NCBI GenBank assembly: GCA_020048295.1
Contig: JAIFMT010000090.1
Coordinates: 1 to 6,249, forward strand
Direction: 5' to 3'
Length of the DNA stretch: 6,249 nucleotides
Origin: Rhodoferax sp.
GTDB lineage: Bacteria > Pseudomonadota > Gammaproteobacteria > Burkholderiales > Burkholderiaceae
The notes under the pieces: generated by a model
What the model was told of the DNA's origin: nothing
What the model saw: only the letters and a program-made list of their open reading frames with translations
Database searches by the model: none
In this document: positions 5,601-6,249 of the stretch, in pieces
How the letters are laid out: each line of letters begins with the position of its first letter
Position numbering within the stretch: position 1 is the first letter of the stretch
Translations under genes and position numbers: made by a program

Positions 5601-6249
5601 TGTCAACACCCTTGTAAAACACCGGATAAGGAATGGTGTCGATCAGCGCACTCTGAAAACTGGCCTGGTCTGCCAGCCGCGCCTCCATTTGCTTGCGCTC
5701 GCTGATGTCTTCCACCACCCAGATGGTGGCGCGGTCAAAACCACTGACGGTGACGCGCCGCCCCGCCAACCGACCCGCAAACGTAGTGCCATCGATGCGA
5801 TGAAAGACCCCTTCTTCCACCACCCGCTGCCCCTTGTCGAGTTCGGGGACGGCGCGGGCGTTGAAGGCGTTATGCGCCTCCTGGCTGGCAAACAGGAATT
5901 CAGCGCTGTTACCGATCAGATCTTGCGGCGCCGCCCCGACCATGCTCGCAAAACTCACATTGGTTTGTCGAATGGCCCCATCGGCAGAAAACACCAGGCC
6001 AGAAGGAATGTTGTCAAACAAAACTTGCTGCTGCTCCAGCACCTCGTGCAGTTTCGCGTCCTGCTGCTTGAGTTCATGAATGCTCTGAATAAAGCCGGTC
6101 CACGAGATACTGCCGTCCGCATGTTTGCGGGGTGATGCGGCCAGATGGACCCAGCGCCACTCGCCCGGTTGGCGCTCCACCCGAATGTTCAAGGCGCAAG
6201 GGGACATGGACTGCCTGGAAGTGTCGATACAGCGCTTGAGCTCGCGCAT
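2641..6249 (-). CDS. Multi-PAS hybrid sensor histidine kinase with two receivers and Hpt (N-terminus outside window)
   Basis: The visible 1202 residues start inside a PAS/PAC domain (about 1-57), so the ATG at the window edge is probably internal; residues are numbered from there. Three more PAS domains follow (about 70-187, 196-315, 322-440), each ending near an ED-I-x-x-K/R or equivalent linker. HisKA carries His468 in NMSHEIRTP. HATPase_c shows the N-box (Asn581, Asn585), DTGIGL (617-622) and GGTGLGL (646-652). REC1 (about 704-825) has Asp709-Asp710, Asp758, Thr788 and Lys810. REC2 (about 854-975) has Glu859-Asp860, Asp908, Thr938 and Lys960. Hpt (about 1005-1120) has His1062 in AHTLKG. 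About 80 further residues end in DEFDFEAAL. All phosphorelay residues are intact. No transmembrane segment is visible; any would be upstream. The signal is unknown. The downstream HD-GYP regulator, 23 bp away, is the likely terminal acceptor. Confidence 0.95.
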   Translation of the reverse strand: MRELKRCIDTSRQSMSPCALNIRVERQPGEWRWVHLAASPRKHADGSISWTGFIQSIHELKQQDAKLHEVLEQQQVLFDNIPSGLVFSADGAIRQTNVSFASMVGAAPQDLIGNSAEFLFASQEAHNAFNARAVPELDKGQRVVEEGVFHRIDGTTFAGRLAGRRVTVSGFDRATIWVVEDISERKQMEARLADQASFQSALIDTIPYPVFYKGVDTRFLGVNRAYEESMGVRRDDLVGKRVLDLDYLPSDDRLAYQAEDEATIAQISRIQREMLIPFADGRLHETLYFVSGFARADGTPAGLVGSFVDMADQKAAERAIAEVAQEQKVIFEAVSLGVMLTVDRRIKRCNGAMEAMFAYAPGSLLGQSTEMLFESRTEFEHAGQLAYAAIAKGALASLEWQYRRSDGSLFWASVHGRALDIDQPDWGSVWVFEDITQKKLAAQELQRAKEAADAASLAKGEFLANMSHEIRTPMNAIIGMSHLALKTGLTPRQHDYVSKIQLAGQQLLGIINDILDFSKVEAGMLTVEHIPFELDKVLQNVATVIVDRASAKGLEIICDVAPEVPQNLIGDPLRLGQVLINYTNNAIKFTEQGDISIVVRLSEGAADSVLLRFEVRDTGIGLTQEQIGRLFQSFAQADSSTTRKYGGTGLGLAISKNLAELMGGAVGVDSVPGAGSTFWFTARLGLGEARARLHLSRLDIQSKRVLVVDDNEHAASVLKDLLVSIGFAVESVHAGQAAIERVVQAGNAAQAFDFVLLDWQMPGMDGVETARRIQNLPLQVMPRLVIVTAYGREEVIRSAHEVGIDDILVKPVNASLLYDTMLRLLGHTLAGVAQPATASAPSGLAALAALRGARVLVVEDNELNQQIATELLSDAGFVVDVAGDGQIALTMLEQMQQQQTPYDMVLMDMQMPVMDGIQATIEIRKNPCYAKLPVVAMTANAMQADRERCIDVGMNDFVSKPIDPQDLWRALARWTQPRDGLGQPPTLASKLSPWPATGTAEDDMLQQIAGLDTRLGLRQVMGKQALYLSLLRRFVSTNQAGLRPIEQALQAGDTATAERLAHTLKGLSGNIGASALQIEMEKVEAALRGQASLETVRPLLAPPATLLADLLAQLQARLPAQASADSSGVGDPEEIAPVCRKMRELLAFDDPEAAVLLQDHATLLRAALGDNYRALKIAVDEFDFEAALQVLTVAATQANITL

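Noticed and set aside
4342..6135. 597-codon plus-strand open frame opposite the kinase
   Set aside because: It lies wholly antisense to clear PAS/HisKA/HATPase/REC coding sequence and its translation shows no recognisable domain. Long antisense frames are expected opposite GC-rich genes with biased third positions.
6247..6249. ATG at the right edge as the true start of the kinase
   Set aside because: The sequence right after it is the C-terminal half of a PAS/PAC domain, so the protein must begin further upstream.

Overview
The window reads as a piece of a betaproteobacterial chromosome, most likely Burkholderiales/Comamonadaceae (Rhodoferax/Polaromonas-like). This is inferred from GC-rich coding with G/C-rich third positions, the style of the PAS/hybrid kinase and HD-GYP proteins, and REP-type inverted repeats with a GTAG-like head. 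I could not test it by database search. All supported genes lie on the minus strand, so transcription runs from position 6249 towards 1. The long plus-strand open frames are antisense shadows of these genes.

Layout in the direction of transcription: (1) 6249-2641 is most of a large hybrid sensor histidine kinase. It has a partial PAS, three further PAS domains, HisKA, HATPase_c, two receiver domains and an Hpt domain; its N-terminus lies beyond the window. (2) 2617-1385 is a response regulator made of REC, a heptad-repeat coiled coil and an HD-GYP domain, a predicted cyclic-di-GMP phosphodiesterase. It starts only 23 bp after the kinase stop. (3) 1384-858 has no sizeable gene. It holds an outward-facing REP-like inverted pair (1208-1282), an AT-rich stretch with tandem CTGTAT repeats and a small hairpin, a candidate 22-aa/42-aa small ORF pair overlapping by ATGA, and a GC-rich stem-loop. 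(4) 857-1 is the N-terminal 285 codons of a CpdB/5'-nucleotidase-family lipoprotein that runs off the left edge.

Working model: the kinase senses an unknown signal through its PAS domains. It passes phosphate H468 -> D758/D908 -> H1062 and then to the REC domain of the co-transcribed HD-GYP protein, which would lower cyclic-di-GMP. The CpdB-like lipoprotein is a separate transcription unit that salvages or degrades (cyclic) nucleotides in the periplasm; a functional link to the signalling pair is only conjecture. No tRNA, rRNA, CRISPR array, insertion sequence or phage gene was seen. The parts least explained by known families are the small-ORF/repeat region 923-1148 and the exact 21-bp periodic coiled-coil segment in the HD-GYP gene.
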